NCBI RefSeq assembly: GCF_004359215.1 | Contig: NC_090619.1 | Coordinates: forward strand, 4,748,354 to 4,812,353 | Direction of reading: 5' to 3' | From: Bremia lactucae | Taxonomy: Eukaryota; Oomycota; Peronosporomycetes; Peronosporales; Peronosporaceae | Length of the DNA stretch: 64,000 nt | Shown here: positions 45,346 through 56,307 of the stretch, one piece after another | Position numbering within the stretch: position 1 is the stretch's first letter | Layout of the letters: each line of letters opens with the position of its first letter | The notes under the pieces: generated by a model | Told to the model about the DNA's origin: nothing | Seen by the model: the letters and a program-made list of their open reading frames with translations, nothing else | Databases searched by the model: none | Translations under genes and position numbers: made by a program

Positions 45346-45735
45346 TTACAGATCGATGCTGCCAGCTGATTCTTGGCATATACTTTCTGAGCCAAGGTTA
45401 ACCCAGGATGACATAAATATGTCATCCAAATTCAGCACGACGAAACCATCATCATTTTGTAATTCTCTAAACGTGTAGAGATATCTCACTACGCGTTTCA
45501 TTACTGTTATCAATGCGCCTGTCGCTAGACGTACCGTCATTCTCGTTGGAGGGATGTCGCGCTCAACATATTTGAGCCTACGACCCTCTAGCGACTGGCG
45601 ACGAATAAAGTTATTCGACGCTCCACAGTCCACTAGAGCTTTAAGTGACAAATCATTTGTCACTTTTAATTTCAAGGTGATGAGGGATACCTCATCGCCA
45701 GGTGCAGAGACACATAATGACTGTGTCTGGAGCAA
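45346..45735 (-). pseudogene. Gypsy retropepsin-like protease (copy E)
   Basis: SLKALVDCGASNNFIRRQSL supplies the catalytic D-C-G-A motif followed by the NF segment, then TGALITVMKRVV and the LGSE end. About 130 codons are open. It overlaps the end of gag in another frame (45692-45735), consistent with a frameshift or a loss of frame. Confidence 0.75.
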
Positions 45736-46534
45736 CTTTCATTAAGAGATTTGCAAATCCTCTTGAGGTTGCTGGATCAGTAAGGCGTTGCGCCCCTACT
45801 GACGCCGACCGTTTTTTGCGGTTCGCCTCACTGTTGGATTTCGCAACAACGTCAGACCCGCGACCGTTGCCATTTCTGGCATTCGGTCCATAAGAACGTT
45901 CATAACCCCTCGGTACTGGGCGTGGGGCACTACACTTATGAGCGTAGTCACCTAACTTTTGACAGCATTTGCATCTCTGCAATCGCTTATTGTTCGAGAA
46001 GCGAGGTCTCTCGCATTCGACGTAAGAGAGGTTATTAGCTTCTGGACCTCCAAGCTGTTGTCGTCTCGGAGGACGATATGATGACGAACTAGCTTGAGCC
46101 TGTCTTAAACTAAAGTCCTCCTGTTCCGCAACGGATATTGCTTCTGCAAGCGTATCCAGTTCCAAGCGGAACAGATGGGTCTTCACGGGACCGTCCGTAA
46201 GACTTTGCATCGACACCGTAATTAATGTGTGTTCATGGACTGGGTTATTGGTAATACAACTCGCTAAAAGTCGTATGTGCTGGGCATATGCGTGCACATC
46301 ACGCTTGCCTTGCTTAAGTTTCAGAAGCTCTGAACGAGCTCTGAACTCAGCCCTTGGTGGCTCAAACGTCTGTTTGAGCTGGGTTTCAAAAGCCTCTAGC
46401 GACCCATAGACATATGGGTCGCGCAACTTAAGGCCTAGCTCCCAAGTTTTGGCACGACCTGCCAATTTTGATTGAGCAAATGCGACTTGCATTTGCTCGT
46501 CGACGATATGACGAGCCTTTATGGCATCGTCCAA
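45692..46534 (-). pseudogene. Gag of copy E (best preserved of the family)
   Basis: 280 codons. A capsid-like region contains WELGLKLRDPYVYGSLEAFE, RARSELLKLKQGKRDVHAYA and LTDGPVKTHLFRLELDTL. Zinc knuckle sequence follows (CKCCQKLGDYAHKC, a CCHC knuckle). The N-terminal leader, with ALLNQQGSQQAELLRLEQ, lies at 46.6-46.75 kb in another frame after a stop. Many perfect inverted repeats lie inside this coding region. Confidence 0.8.
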
Positions 46535-46956
46535 CTCGACAAACCATCTTGAGAGGGAGTCTTCTTCGACCCCCTATATTCAAAGATGTCTTTTTTTAGG
46601 TTTCGGGACGACGAGTGTGCGTCATCTCAGGTACCGGGTTTGTACCTGTTCTAACCTCAACAGTTCTGCCTGTTGAGAGCCTTGCTGATTAAGCAAGGCT
46701 ACCTTCTCCTTCGCCTCGTCAAGTTCATGTTGTACGAACTTGGCGATGGCTGAATAGAGGGCATCTCTGTCCAAATTGTACAGCATGGCCAAGATGGCAT
46801 CATTCCCTACGCCAAACTCATTCGTTCGACCGCACTCCTTTATATTGCACTTAGAAAGGAGTAGCTATCACGCGAAATGTGATGCGTATTTCCATTATCA
46901 TCTAACATATCCATGTTAGATAATACAACCGTGGTCCTTGGACGGACTACAAAGTG

Positions 46957-46972
46957 CTACCAGGTGTAACGG
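46957..46972 (-). promoter_or_regulatory. Candidate primer binding site of copy E
   Basis: On the minus strand the LTR ends CCGTTACA and is followed two bases later by TGGTAGCACTTTGTAG. This begins TGG as expected for pairing with a tRNA CCA end. The tRNA identity was not determined. Confidence 0.5.
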
Positions 46973-46974
46973 GG

Positions 46975-47345
46975 CACTGCCGACTTGTACTGCTTCAGTA
47001 CAAGTCCACTTCGCACTGCTTCAGTGCGAGTGGGGCTACACGTCACTTCGCGTACACTAGTACGTGCAGAGGAAGACTCTCTTTAAAACACTTGCTTTAA
47101 AGAATGTTAAAAGTAAATTGTATTATATATTATATATAATTCAGTTCTTCTGTTTCTATCTATTTTCTACTAACTTAATTGTATACTAATATAAAACACG
47201 TAATATAACCTGATCTGTCTCTCTTTGCGCGCATGATTGGACCGCGGAGCAAGTAGATAGAATGGCCTATATCTACCAACGGATTTCGAATATTACTTTA
47301 TGAGATAATATTCCCCAAATATTATCTACCTTTAGGTGAAGCCTA
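46975..47345. repeat. LTR, right copy of element E
   Basis: Near-identical to 36035-36460 for about 370 bp, including the run of hairpins at 46982-47006, 47012-47028 and 47051-47064. Similarity stops near 47345. Confidence 0.7.
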
Positions 47346-47539
47346 GCTCTTCATTTCTTGTCTGTCTATTCCGATAGAGTGTTGGTAGTCCGTACCAATG
47401 GACTCCGTCTTCCCGTTTCTCAAAGCCGCTCAAGAATCAATGTATTCTAGTCATTGTCCATAAATTCGCAAGATAGTTTGTCTTATTGCAATTCAGGAGT
47501 CGATTACAGCCGACGGCAGTGCTTGTGTAACTATCCACC

Positions 47540-47930
47540 CGACAGTTTTGACTCCGTGGGTCACCTCGTGAACTGGTTTCGGATCGATATTCCGGTTCAC
47601 GGTGGAGTTTTGGCAATCAGTGTCCATTTACTTGGAGCACAATTAAATATGTCAGCCTCTGACCATCCTGAAACAGATGGTCAGACAGAACCTGCATTGC
47701 TTTTCTCAAGAGATACGTCAAGGATACACCCACTTGTTCACATATTGGAGTGAGTTCTTGCCGATAGTAAAATTTGCCATTAAACAACTCAGTCTACGCA
47801 TCATCAGAGCATACACCATCAACGCATACCCACCCACCTTGTTGAAGCGTAGTTCTGGTTCAAGGGGGGGGCTCGCTCGAGCGAAGACAAATCTGGCTCT
47901 TGCTCATCACGCATGGTCTCAACCGTAAGT
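47540..47930 (+). pseudogene. Integrase core fragment in plus orientation (copy F)
   Basis: VHLLGAQLNMSASDHPETDG then QTEPALLF is the last block of the DDE core, in which the catalytic E of QTERA is followed by a changed P. After a frame change it continues as WSEFLPIVKFAIKQL. The orientation is opposite to the RT of the same region. Confidence 0.65.
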
Positions 47931-48329
47931 GCAAAGGATACCGATTTAATCTAATAATTATTGAAATAGACAAATATAGCAATGAGGTTATTGCTGACTT
48001 TAAGATAAGATGCTGACATGTTTAGCATCGCCAGTGTCGATGCAAGTATGAGCAATGGCGCTCTCACTGAAAAGGAGAATGATATCTCCACAATGCGCAC
48101 CGAGCGCACTGAAAATGAAAAGAAAACCGAGTGAGCAAGTCAATTCATGCTGGCTCAAGAGCGGTCGTTCGTTTTGTACAACAGTTCATCACTGATGCGC
48201 TGAATCGACATAAGCGAAACACCGACAACATTGGCCGAGCAAAACATTAGTAGCCCCAAGCCTATTGTCTACGTCTACAAAAATTACAGTAACGAATGTT
48301 GGCAGTATTAAATTACTGCTCATGTTTAT

Positions 48330-48410
48330 CGGCCTTTTTGTGTAATGCACTGCCAAGGCAACGCATACACGATAGGGCTGCCTCGTAGGATGCGCACGCA
48401 TCCTGAGAGG
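48330..48410 (+). pseudogene. Integrase GPF/Y module fragment in plus orientation
   Basis: HCQGNAYTIGLPRRMRTHPE is clearly the module seen at 42.6 kb. It supports the view that 47.5-48.4 kb is inverted relative to 49-51 kb. Confidence 0.6.
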
Positions 48411-49071
48411 TGTGACTTTAACCGCCGCGTTTTAAATCCTCGACTCTTGGCCGTGACGTATCATTTAATCTTTCAAAGATGTAATTTCTTGACGAGCTGT
48501 TTTCATCTCGATGCAAAAAGCTTGACTCGTCTTTCACCAATTGGGCTATCGCGAATTCTGTTTGGCCACCAGACTCGATCAGCGCAAAGACATTGCACCG
48601 TCGTCGTCAACATGACGACGGTCCCATTAACGATCCACGTCCACATGTAGCTCGTGAAGGATGCAATCGCAATAATGTCGACCAACAGGCGGGTCCGACA
48701 AATGAATTATACCTGATTCACCCTCCTCTCCCACATTCATTTATAGACTCGATTATTAGAAGCGCTTCCTCGTGGAGTGCTATCTGAAGCACTGAAACCT
48801 CGTGAAGCGGTTTTAAATCACCTCTTCCTCGTGAAGCGTTTCTTGAATCACCGTGATGTAAGAATAGCTCGAGCGATTTATTCCGTTAGCTGGCGCAGGA
48901 CCCCTCGTCAAGGGCGCAGCTCATGCACATGAAAAGGCAAACTCTGCAAAGGTATCCCATTAGGGAGCGTGTCTCTCCTATAAGAGGCGCGTAGGGTAAT
49001 AATAATTCGCCATTCTTTCACGTACGCAAGAAACGCTTTTTAAGGTCTTTGTCGCCTAAGAATAGATCTCG

Positions 49072-50100
49072 TCATTCTGACCAAGGAGAATCGGAACATA
49101 TATCTCCATTTGGGAGCGAAGCTCCCAAATGACATGCGAGAGTGAATATCTTAAAGCTGACGACGCTATCTTCGCCGTCTGTGTCATATTGCATTAACGC
49201 ACAGCCGATTGCAAAATCGCTGGTATCACAGACAACATGAAATGGTCTGCTTGTCAGCAATAGCATCAAATTCTCAAAAATCTTTAATAAATTTCTTTGA
49301 AATAAATTTCTCAAATTTTTTGGTCCTCAACATCCAGCGGCTCATGGAGTTCTTAAGCTTATATTGGAGTTAAACGGAGTGGTAGTTCAAAAACTTCGCT
49401 TAATATTGGAACGCTGACAATCAGCGTTCCATGACCCTTTTACGTTTTAATCAACAAAGAATAAAAATGTTCTGTATTTTGGCGTAATTGCGTGAGTACT
49501 TGTGCAGATACGCCGCTAAGCCGAGGAACTTTGAAGTTCTCCCTTTAATCGCCTGGCACAGGCCAATCGATGATCGCCTTAATCGTTTCCGGATCCGGGC
49601 GTTCACCGTGTTTACCCACGATGCACCCAAGAAGTGGTATTTTGCTTGCAGCAAACATACACTTCTTAAGATTTGCATGCAACTTGTGCTTACCCATAAG
49701 TGTAAGAATCTGTCGGACGTGAATACGATGTACTTCAACGTCCGAATTTCCATTCATTCATTCATGACTCTGCTATGAACGAAGATGTAATCAAAATAAC
49801 TCGATGCGAAATCCCGCATCGATCTTAGCAGATTGGTTACACATCTGTTAAAGTCACAGGGGCATTACTAAGCCCCTGTGACATAACTAACAGTTACCAT
49901 ACCATTCCGCTTGGAGTGCTTACTGCTGTGAACGGGATATCTTCTCCACGCAGAAGGATCTGATATATTTCAGTCAACAGATCCATTGACGAAAATTTAG
50001 TACACTTTGACATACCATTAATCATAACATTTTTTCGTGGTATCGGCGTTTGAGCTGGTAGCGTTGCAGCGTTCGATTTATTGAATGCATGTACAATCCG
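49072..50100 (-). pseudogene. RT and RNase H of copy F
   Basis: RNase H: RPFHVVCDTSDFAIGCALMQ. RT thumb: KHKLHANLKKCMFAASKIPL then LGCIVGKHGERPDPETIK. The palm region at 49.78-49.95 kb is frame-shifted, and the FDY/FDD site is present only as scattered codons. The segment contains perfect inverted repeats with 10-11 bp arms. Confidence 0.7.
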
Positions 50101-51060
50101 CTATCCTCCTACGGGGCTACAATTGAAATTATATGGACCTCAATTTCCGCTTTAATTCTTTTAATTGTAGCAGTACCTTCTTTTGCTTTATTATAGTTGC
50201 TTTACGCACAAAGAAGGTCGGAAAGCTATTGGGGGAGCTGAATTTCTCACATGGCACGCTGCTAAGCGATCGGCAACGAATTTATCGATCGCCAATACTT
50301 GCTTACGAGGCAATGGCCACTGCATCATGACACAGCAATTGAACTGAATTTAGGTAGATTTCGTGTCGAGTGCCTTCATCCTTAGTCAACTCGCACGGTA
50401 CTTGTTTAGGAAAGATACCCTTTATATTCTTTCAGATCCTTGTATAAGGGTTTGTCTTTAAAGACTCCCAGGATTGGGAGGTGAAACCCGTTCAATCCGA
50501 GTCTTCTCATCGAGGTAACATTCGTCCATCGATGAGCTGCTGAGAACGCGTTGTTTCTCAGAAAATACTATTGTCGACCGAATATCGGCCACGTATATAT
50601 CATCTGTGACAAGTACACAGATCTGCTTGACTTGCCATTACGCAGATCACGCAAGAACCGTTTCGGGTTTAGAGTTCGCAATTAATTTATCTCGAAATTA
50701 ATTTCGGAGGTGCTATCAAATCAAGTATATAAGAGCCTACACTTGATCCGTTGTTTACTGAAACATTCAAAGTCTCAATTTCCTCGTTAGAACTTGTTTT
50801 CAAAGGTACCTGGAAATTTCAGGATTCTGAGGACTCATTCCGTCAGAGTATTAAGAACTTATTCCCTCAAGTTTTTATTGTGGAGTATCCTCTCCAACTG
50901 CCCCTAGCTGTGGTAGTGCATCCACAGATATCCTCTACGACCGACTCTCTCCAGTCGATCTAGGACTTTCGCACTGTCTCATACAGACATGCGTATTAAA
51001 CTTCCTTGGATGAGCAAGCATCCTTTTTCGTTCCAATCAAATTATTCGAGTGTTCGAACT
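50101..51060 (-). pseudogene. Protease-to-RT linker of copy F
   Basis: Collinear with 13.7-14.6 kb and 44.4-45.2 kb: the GSSVGSYILDL-type segment lies opposite 50.72-50.76 kb, and the LVTDDIYVADIRS-type segment near 50.6 kb. It is broken by stops. Protease itself is absent because the sequence switches to the coiled-coil block at about 51085. Confidence 0.5.
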
Positions 51061-51365
51061 TCGATTTGGCTTGTGCTTGTGCACAGCCGTCGGACGGTCT
51101 AAGGCATCCGTCAAAGCCTGATGGTCCCGAGCAAAAAGCATGACAGTCTTGGAAAGATTCTGATTCTCACGATTCAGACGTTCCACTACATCTCTCAAGA
51201 ATGAGATTTTTTGAAGAGCTGTCACCAGCCTATTTTGGAGGGGCTGATGTGTCCGTTCTTACCCCAGTTAACCAACCGCAACTTGAGCACAGTTTTTCAA
51301 CTGGTCACGAGAAGCATTGTCGACCGTCACCGCTATTTCGCGACGACGATCGCTCATGATCAATG
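51037..51365 (-). other. Coiled-coil frame on the pol strand in copy F
   Basis: From an ATG at about 51358 the strand reads MSDRRREIAVTVDNASRDQL. After two stops it continues with LVTALQKISFLRDVVERLNR and ENQNLSKTVMLFARDHQALT. It matches the plus-strand frame at 23.5-23.77 kb of copy D, where it is antisense to pol. Unknown function. Confidence 0.5.
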
Positions 51366-51484
51366 ACCTCCCGTAAATTTGAAGGACGTGCTGCTATCTC
51401 AACAGTATTAACTGTTAGGCACCCTATTATCTCAACACCTCCGCGTGTGGAGAGCCTTGCTAGGCCTTTGAACGTACTACAACG

Positions 51485-51702
51485 TGTAACGGGGCACTTT
51501 TAGCTTGTACTGACAGCAGTACTCGTGCCTCGAATACGACGTGCAGAGGAAGGTTCTTTGTAGCTAAGAAGACTTAGCTACGAAGGTTTAATTCTATGGC
51601 TTTAGAATAGGGAAAAGCAAGACAGTATTAATACATGAAGTTCTCTCATAAAAATCTTCTATCTACTGAATTAATCATATTACAAACCAACTGCTTGTTA
51701 CA
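51485..51702. repeat. LTR of copy F with TGTAAC/GTTACA ends
   Basis: 218 bp, starting TGTAACGGGGCAC and ending CTTGTTACA, with 6-bp inverted termini. Internal hairpins GTACTG/CAGTAC (51507-51522) and TAGCTAAG/CTTAGCTA (51561-51580) occupy positions like those of the E LTR hairpins but with different sequence. Confidence 0.65.
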
Positions 51703-52040
51703 ATTGGCGCAGTGGGTAGAACTTTTTCTTCTACATTCTCGTGGCTACATAGCGAAAGACCTACCTGCATGGATTGTTTTTTTCTGCTGTCCATGCATAT
51801 GAAGTGAGCAAACAAAGTGTTATCCCATTTACATTTTGAAACTAATTAAAAAAAGTGTCAACTACATAGTAAGAAATAAATTTCCACATATTTTTATTTC
51901 TCATCAAATTCCGGCATCGTTGCTTAATTTTTTTGTCGAAAAGAGAAAGCTAAGCAATTTGGTTTAAATTTACGATTAAGTTCGTTTCCCTTTTTCGTTT
52001 AGGTTCATTTTCTTTTTCCACTTCCGCATTCATTGCGCTA
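51703..52040. other. RAD50 upstream region
   Basis: 338 bp of AT-rich sequence between the LTR and the RAD50 start. It presumably holds the RAD50 promoter. Pyrimidine-rich sequence (TTTCCCTTTTTCGTTTAGG) lies just before the ATG. Confidence 0.45.
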
Positions 52041-55000
52041 ATGTCTAGCATCGAAAAGCTCTCGATCCGTGGGATCCGGAGCTTCAGTCCCAATCGCGAG
52101 GAAATCATCGAGTTCTATCATCCTCTGACGATCCTCTTGGGTGATAATGGATGTGGCAAGACCACCGTCATTGAGTGTCTTAAGCTCGCGTGTACGGGCG
52201 GTCTCCCGCCAGGTGCGCGAAGTGGCCAAAGTCTCGTACACGACCCCAAAATCGCAGGCACGAACGAAGTGAAAGCAAGTATTCGTCTCCGTTTCCGCAA
52301 TCGTGCAAGCAAAGTCATGCTTGTACATCGTACGTTCCAAGTACGACAGACGAAGAAGACGATTACGTTTAAAGCCTTGGATGGTGTCATTCGCGTCGTG
52401 AATGAATTGGGCGAGAAAGTTTCACTAAATCACAAATGTGGCGAATTGGACCAGCACATTCCGGATATGTTGGGAGTTTCCAAAGCGATACTGGAAAGTG
52501 TCATTTTTTGTCACCAAGAGGAATCAAATTGGCCATTACGTGAAGGTGCCGAGCTTAAGAAACGATTTGATTATATTTTTGAATCCGCACGGTATACAAA
52601 AGCTCTCGAAGCCATTCGAAAATTAAAAAAAGCACGACTTGATGATGTTAAAGATTATAAACGGGATCTCGATGTTTTGACGACGCATCGAAAAACCGCA
52701 GAAGAGATTTGTGAACAAATTGAGCGAGCGAAGGAAAAATTGCAAGAAGCAACGGAAAATGGTGAAGAAGCTTGTGAAAATATTCAAAAAGCAAAAGAAA
52801 CGGTTGATGAGTTGCAAGAATTGCAAGAAGAGGTGAAGAAATTGCATAATGTATTCGAAAGACGTCAGGAAGAGGTCGTCCAAAAGCAAGAGAGGATGGA
52901 AACGGCGTATAATAAAATCAAGACGATTATGAGTGATCCAGACGAAGATTTGCAAGGGTTTTTAAATGATTATGATGCAATTATTGAACAACATCGGGAT
53001 ACATTTACGAGGCTGCAAGCACAAGAAGAGAGTTTTAAGAAAGAACAGACAAAAGCGAAAGAAGAATACGTGGCGTTGCGTGCAGCGAAAGCGCGCGTCG
53101 AGACAAATATTGATACTTACGAGAAATTGGTCGCGGATCTTATTGACTCGGCGTCGAAGCTTAGCATCAAGTATCGCTTCCATTTGCAACCATTGGGGTC
53201 GCAATCGGATGAAATTTCAAGCTACTTGACTGCATTTCAAGACGTTGTTGTGGAGAAACAAAATGCCGTGAATACTTTGGATGCCCAGCAGCGACAGGAA
53301 GAGGAAAAGGCGACGACGGAATTGTCGGAAGTCACTTCCCAGGTAAAGCAGTTAAAGAATGACTTGGCTGTTAAAAGTGAGAAACTTGCAACTTTGAATC
53401 ACGAGAAGAAACAAATTGTGAATCGACTGAGGGAGTTAGGAGGTGCTGGGCTTCATTCCCAGCGTGAAGCCGATGAAATGAGCTCCCTTGTGTCCGACGC
53501 TGCGAAAACGTTGGTTAATTACAAAGCAAAGCATGATGTCGTGGCTTTGAAGAATGAGATTTATGGATACAATGTCCAAATGAATGATCTTAATCGACAG
53601 GTGGATGAGTTGAGAAAAAAAGTTGAGCAACTGCGTCTGTACGCTCGTGAAAATACAGCAATTGAGGTGAAACGCAGCGAGCATCGCAAGAAACAAGACC
53701 TTTTTCAGACGACGTTGCATGAAAAAATGGCCGATATCGAAGATAATTTTGAAGGAATTGACAATCCGACTGATGCACAGTCTTTAAAGACGTCCATTGA
53801 TTTAATCGCTAGTCGTATTGACGAACGTAAGCTTGTCGTCGAAGCTACAAAAAGAGAGCAAGCTTTCGCTGAACACGTTTTGATGGAAAACACAACGTCG
53901 TCAAAGCTGACAGAAAAGGAATTACATTCGCTGCGATATCAGAAGAATCAGCTCGAGAGACACGAGATGACGACTTTGAAACCATTATTGGATAAAGTGC
54001 TTCCTGGTCATGATTTAAAAAGTGCAGAACTTGGTTTAAAGAAAGCGGAAGTTGCGTACGCGGATGCCAAGGACAAAGTTGTTCGTCGGAAAAATATGGT
54101 TTTATTTCTCAATATTTACAAGAAAAAAGGATTGAAAGACCACTGCTGTCCACTGTGTGAACGTGACATGACGCGTGAAGAAGAACAGGCTTTTAATAGT
54201 ATCTTGAGTGAAAAAGCCGATGACAAGAAGGTTGCTGAAAAGATTAAGAAGGCAGCCGAGGTTGAAGCGTCGTGGCTTGCGATTCTCACGGACATAAAGA
54301 GAAGAATGCCAAGCTGGCGAAAGTGGATGGACCTCGAGACTGCGATTCCTGCCAAAGCTCAAGAGCTAGAAGCAATTTATGCTGCACAGAAAGCTCTCGA
54401 AAGTGACGTGCAAGACAAAAAAGCTGCGTTTGTTCGTGCCCAGGAACAGTTTGAAGACGCTAGAACGGTCAAGTTCGAGTTGGAAAACTTATGTAAGTTT
54501 GCTGACGAGCTGCACCATTCTGACGTGGCCATTACAAAGGAAGAGGAGCGTATGAGAAGAAGTCAAGGAAGCAGCGGTTACTCCTTATCGGACGTGGAAG
54601 CTGAGAAAGATGCGAAACAGAGTCAAGTCCAAGAACTGAATCGTCAGTTACAGCTCAAGCAAAAAGATTTGGAACACATTAATGACGTATTACAACAATT
54701 GCAAAACGATGTGCACCGTCGAAAGGAAGAAAAATTGCAATTGGAGACCCAGCGAAAGGAATATGACGACGCCATGGAGAAGCAGAGTCAATTGCGCGAG
54801 CAAGAAAAGGCGTTAAAAGACACATGCATCCAGTTGAAAAAGGCCGAGCCCGAACTGGAACGTCTCGTTCGAGATAAAAGCACTGAGCGTGAGATGCGAC
54901 GTACGGAAGCACGTGAAGCCTTACGAGTCCAGCGATCGGAGCTGCAAGAGTGTCAAGGAGACTTGCAAGTGTTTCATGCAAAGTGCCGCCAGGTTTTAGA

Positions 55001-56307
55001 GAATGAAGTGGATGTTTTGGAACAGCAAGCACAAACGTTAAACAATCAGATCTTACAATTAAAACAGCGCGAGGACACTACGATTACAAGTCTGGAGAAT
55101 CTCGCGCCACAGATGAAGATGGCTGAAAAGAATTTAAGTGAGAATGAAATTGTCAAGCGACAGATTCAAGACAATCTCGATTATCGTGACCTTGAAAAGG
55201 AATTGACCACAATACGCCGTGAAGTGCAGGACCTTGGAGATCGTATCGGTCATTTACCACCTCTCAAAGATGTCAATGATCGAGTGGCGTCCGCAAGCGC
55301 TGCATTGAATGCTGCAGAGCATTTATCTGCCGTGATGAAGGGAAAACGGCAGCAATTGATGGAGAATATACGAGAATGCAAAGCTCAGTTGCTTAAACCG
55401 GCGTTAAAAGATGTGGATGAAAAGTATCGACAGAAACTCATTCAATTTGAGACGACGCAGATGGCTGTAGCGGACTTAGATCGGTACTACAAAGCTCTGG
55501 ACGAATCGTTGTTGCAATATCACTCGAAAAAAGTGGACGAGATCAATACAATAATCCGCTCGTTATGGCAAATGACGTACAAGGGCCAAGATATTGACAC
55601 GATTGAGTTGGTGAGTGGACAGCAGGACGGTGCCGTGTCGAAAGCTGCACGGTCCTATGACTATCGCGTAATGATGAACAAAGCAGGGGCTGCCATTGAA
55701 ATGCGAGGTCGATGCAGTGCAGGGCAAAAAGTCCTCGCAGCGTTGGTGATTCGCTTAGCTCTTGCCGAGACGTTTTGTCTTAACTGCGGAATTCTTGCAC
55801 TCGATGAACCCACGACCAATCTTGACACGGAAAATAAATTTGGACTGGCTCAAGCCATCACCGAGTACGTTTTAGTATTTATTTTGTTCTCGACTTCTTT
55901 TTGTAAGACAATGAACTGCATTTGGAATGATCTTTTGTGGCAGTATCTTAAACGCGCGATCCCAGCAGCAAAATTTTCAGCTTGTTTGCATTACGCACGA
56001 CGAAGAATTTGTGCAAATGCTTAGTCGAACACAAGCAATGGAAGGCACTCGACCGGAATTTTATTGGCGTATTGCTAGAGAAAACATGTACGAAGTGTGT
56101 ATGTGGTCTTTAAGGTACTGCAGCTACTAACGATGCTCGTACGCAGCGGAGGCAATCGATTTGTCAGCAAAATTGAGCGACACGAGTGGGAAGACGGCAT
56201 TTAAGTTGCGACAGAACGAAACCAAGTCACTTGTGCAAAAAGCCAATTATGGGTCTGTTCTGTATGTTCACGTACTTTTTTCTTCCTCTAACTTTTGCTT
56301 TAATTGA
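52041..56307 (+). CDS. RAD50: RAD50 DNA repair ATPase (three exons)
   Basis: Exons are 52041-55864, 55944-56098 and 56147-56307, giving 1379 residues. RAD50 is the SMC-like ATPase of the MRE11-RAD50-NBS1 complex, which detects and tethers DNA double-strand breaks. Walker A is GDNGCGKT (G-x4-GKT retained) near the N-terminus, and the Q-loop segment VIFCHQEESNWPL follows. Long coiled coils flank the zinc hook CPLC at residues 703-706. The C-terminal signature GRCSAGQKVLAAL and Walker B ILALDEPTTNLD are intact. The 79-bp first intron (GTACGT..GCAG) was placed because the unspliced frame loses the conserved QQNFQLVCITHDEEF segment. The 48-bp second intron has GTATGT, a CTACTAACG branch site and CGCAG; it restores homology but is less certain. 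The last exon overlaps the end of PUS7. Confidence 0.93.

Larger units (their letters stand above)
36035..47345 (-). mobile_element. Gypsy copy E of the hairpin-rich family, interrupted by a copia element
   Basis: LTRs at 36035 and 46975 have the same orientation and start TGTAACGGGGCACTGCCG. Gag (46534-45692), protease (45735-45346), RT and RNase H (44545-43200) and integrase GPF/Y (42762-42406) are on the minus strand. The left part carries plus-strand frames (36507-36962 and 42073-42383). A 5-kb copia element is inserted at 37009-42012. Without it the element is about 6.3 kb, and the integrase core is missing between 42.8 and 43.2 kb. The RT active site is damaged. Confidence 0.75.
47346..51702 (-). 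mobile_element. Gypsy copy F of the hairpin-rich family, rearranged
   Basis: RT, RNase H and the protease region (49072-51060) are on the minus strand, but integrase pieces at 47.54-47.93 and 48.33-48.41 kb are on the plus strand. A coiled-coil frame at 51037-51365 occupies the place of gag. The LTR at 51485-51702 ends the element 338 bp from the RAD50 start. An inversion or several template switches must have happened. The left boundary is arbitrary. Confidence 0.6.

Noticed and set aside
43400..46930. Dense hairpins as tRNA genes, attenuators or a CRISPR-like array
   Set aside because: The arms differ in sequence from one hairpin to the next, spacing is irregular, no cloverleaf or A/B-box pattern fits, and most lie inside gag-pol coding sequence.
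51705..51719. TGGCGCAGTGGGTAG after the F LTR as a primer binding site of a plus-strand element
   Set aside because: No plus-strand element body follows; RAD50 begins 320 bp later. The minus-strand orientation of RT and the leader explain this LTR as the right end of copy F. A related motif also lies inside the D LTR-like repeats.
52038..52390. Minus-strand frames at the start of RAD50
   Set aside because: They are shadows of the RAD50 Walker A region, which is unmistakable on the plus strand.
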